NCBI RefSeq assembly: GCF_014698935.1
Contig: NZ_JACVMN010000001.1
Coordinates: forward strand, 868,001-932,000
Length of the DNA stretch: 64,000 nucleotides
DNA from: Flagellimonas sp. S3867
GTDB lineage: Bacteria; Bacteroidota; Bacteroidia; Flavobacteriales; Flavobacteriaceae
Direction: 5' to 3'
The translations under genes were made by a program, and so were the position numbers. This document shows positions 63,542 to 64,000 of this stretch, one piece after another. Each line of letters opens with the position of its first letter. Position 1 is the first letter of the stretch. The notes beneath the pieces were generated by a model. The model had not been told where the DNA came from and searched no databases. It saw only the letters and a list, made by a program, of their open reading frames with translations.

Positions 63542-64000
63542 TCATTTTGTATGGTATCTGTCTATAATACCTTCCACATCTTTGATGGTTTTTTTGGTCC
63601 AATCCAATCGTTTTTCAAGGATTTCCTCTTCCAAAAGTTCCCAATCCGCATCAGATTCCCTCAGTTTTTGGGTCAATTGTTGGATAATAATTGCTGCAGA
63701 AACGGAAATATTAAGGCTTTCGGAGAAACCGACCATCGGAATTTTCAAATAGCCATCAGCCCTCTGCATCACTTCATCACTCAGACCTTCTTTTTCAGTT
63801 CCAAAAAAGAGGGCAGTTTTGGTGTTCATTTTAAAATCAGCCAGAAATTGCGAATCATTATGAGGGGTTGTTGCAATAATTTGATAGCCCATGTCCTTCA
63901 ACCTGCCAATGCATTGCGTTGTCGTCTGATATCGGCTTACATCTACCCATTGCTCTGCACCCATTGCAATATTTTTGTCCAATCGTTGTCCAAACCGGTC
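63542..64000 (-). CDS. TrmH-family tRNA/rRNA 2'-O-methyltransferase, 3' part
   Basis: 152 codons, missing the N-terminus beyond the right edge; the frame is open to base 64000 and begins DRFGQRLDKNIAMGAEQWVD. SPOUT motifs: TALFFGTEKEGLSDEVM (motif 2), LKIPMVGFSESLNISVSAAIII (motif 3). KIPM.GFSESLN.SV fits TrmH, which methylates G18 of tRNA, over RlmB. The C-terminal 35 residues are a helical tail. Target inferred. Confidence 0.85.
   Translation of the reverse strand, partial: DRFGQRLDKNIAMGAEQWVDVSRYQTTTQCIGRLKDMGYQIIATTPHNDSQFLADFKMNTKTALFFGTEKEGLSDEVMQRADGYLKIPMVGFSESLNISVSAAIIIQQLTQKLRESDADWELLEEEILEKRLDWTKKTIKDVEGIIDRYHTK

Overview
The window is chromosomal DNA of a member of the Bacteroidota, almost certainly a marine Flavobacteriaceae; the gene content and neighbourhoods resemble Muricauda/Flagellimonas-type genomes, though the genus is an inference. 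Evidence for this: Bacteroidota-type promoters (TTG, 17-23 nt spacer, TAnnTTTG) rather than sigma70 boxes, TonB-dependent receptors with carboxypeptidase-like N-terminal domains, a T9SS-type C-terminal sorting domain, DUF4249/DUF4835/DUF4294-type proteins, a monomeric isocitrate dehydrogenase and weak Shine-Dalgarno sites. The content is mostly core housekeeping, with no phage, IS element, CRISPR array, tRNA or rRNA seen, and no recognisable defence island.

Layout. 1-4.1 kb (minus): bamD-rpoZ-coaBC-DUF4835 and DUF6913-dapA, covering outer-membrane assembly, RNA polymerase omega, CoA and lysine/DAP synthesis. 4.1-9.2 kb (plus): a 5'-nucleotidase split into two genes in reversed domain order, a large MBL-fold protein and a secreted T9SS zinc protease. 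9.2-13.5 kb (minus): GNAT-prmC-ligA-M23 peptidase-hypothetical. 13.5-16.7 kb (plus): a tightly overlapped ribD-HAD-DMT transporter-YigZ run. 17.3-19.9 kb (plus): dnaA, a low-molecular-weight protein phosphatase and an RsmI-like methylase. 20-23.1 kb (minus): a muramidase-like protein and dapF-GNAT-mltG. 23.3-29 kb (plus): a DegP-type protease, long-form GAPDH, a coiled-coil membrane protein, GNAT, trmD, a small membrane protein and rplS. 29.0-29.6 kb is the only large gene-free gap; it carries a promoter, several perfect hairpins and an intrinsic terminator, i.e. a probable independently transcribed structured RNA.

29.6-38.4 kb: icd, then an outer-membrane uptake locus (one TonB-dependent receptor with three DUF4249 lipoproteins, two of them a recent tandem duplication) meeting a convergent GntP permease. 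38.4-43.3 kb: small membrane protein, DUF4294, M42 aminopeptidase, a NUDIX gene flanked by palindromic repeat pairs, hisS and DUF6495. 43.3-47.7 kb (minus): an Oar-like TonB receptor and rpsF-rpsR-rplI. 47.9-53.3 kb: an orphan LytTR response regulator, then nadC-yihY-DUF2147-priA on the minus strand. 53.4-64 kb: rlmH, a membrane sensor with a DHp-like helix but no ATPase domain, a SerB-SerA fusion, an ICMT-family protein, a purine-NTP pyrophosphatase, a DEAD-box helicase with a long leader, a carboxypeptidase-like-domain protein, a GH13 lipoprotein, VOC and SRPBCC proteins and a truncated TrmH-family methylase at the edge.

The most notable items are the structured RNA at about 29.1-29.5 kb, a dispersed palindromic repeat inserted in frame inside prmC and repeated around the NUDIX gene, the SerB-SerA fusion, the split 5'-nucleotidase, the kinase-less sensor, and several TAnnTTTG boxes placed so close to start codons that leaderless transcripts are likely. 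Several start codons were moved from the longest ORF to fit signal peptides, promoter positions or paralogues.
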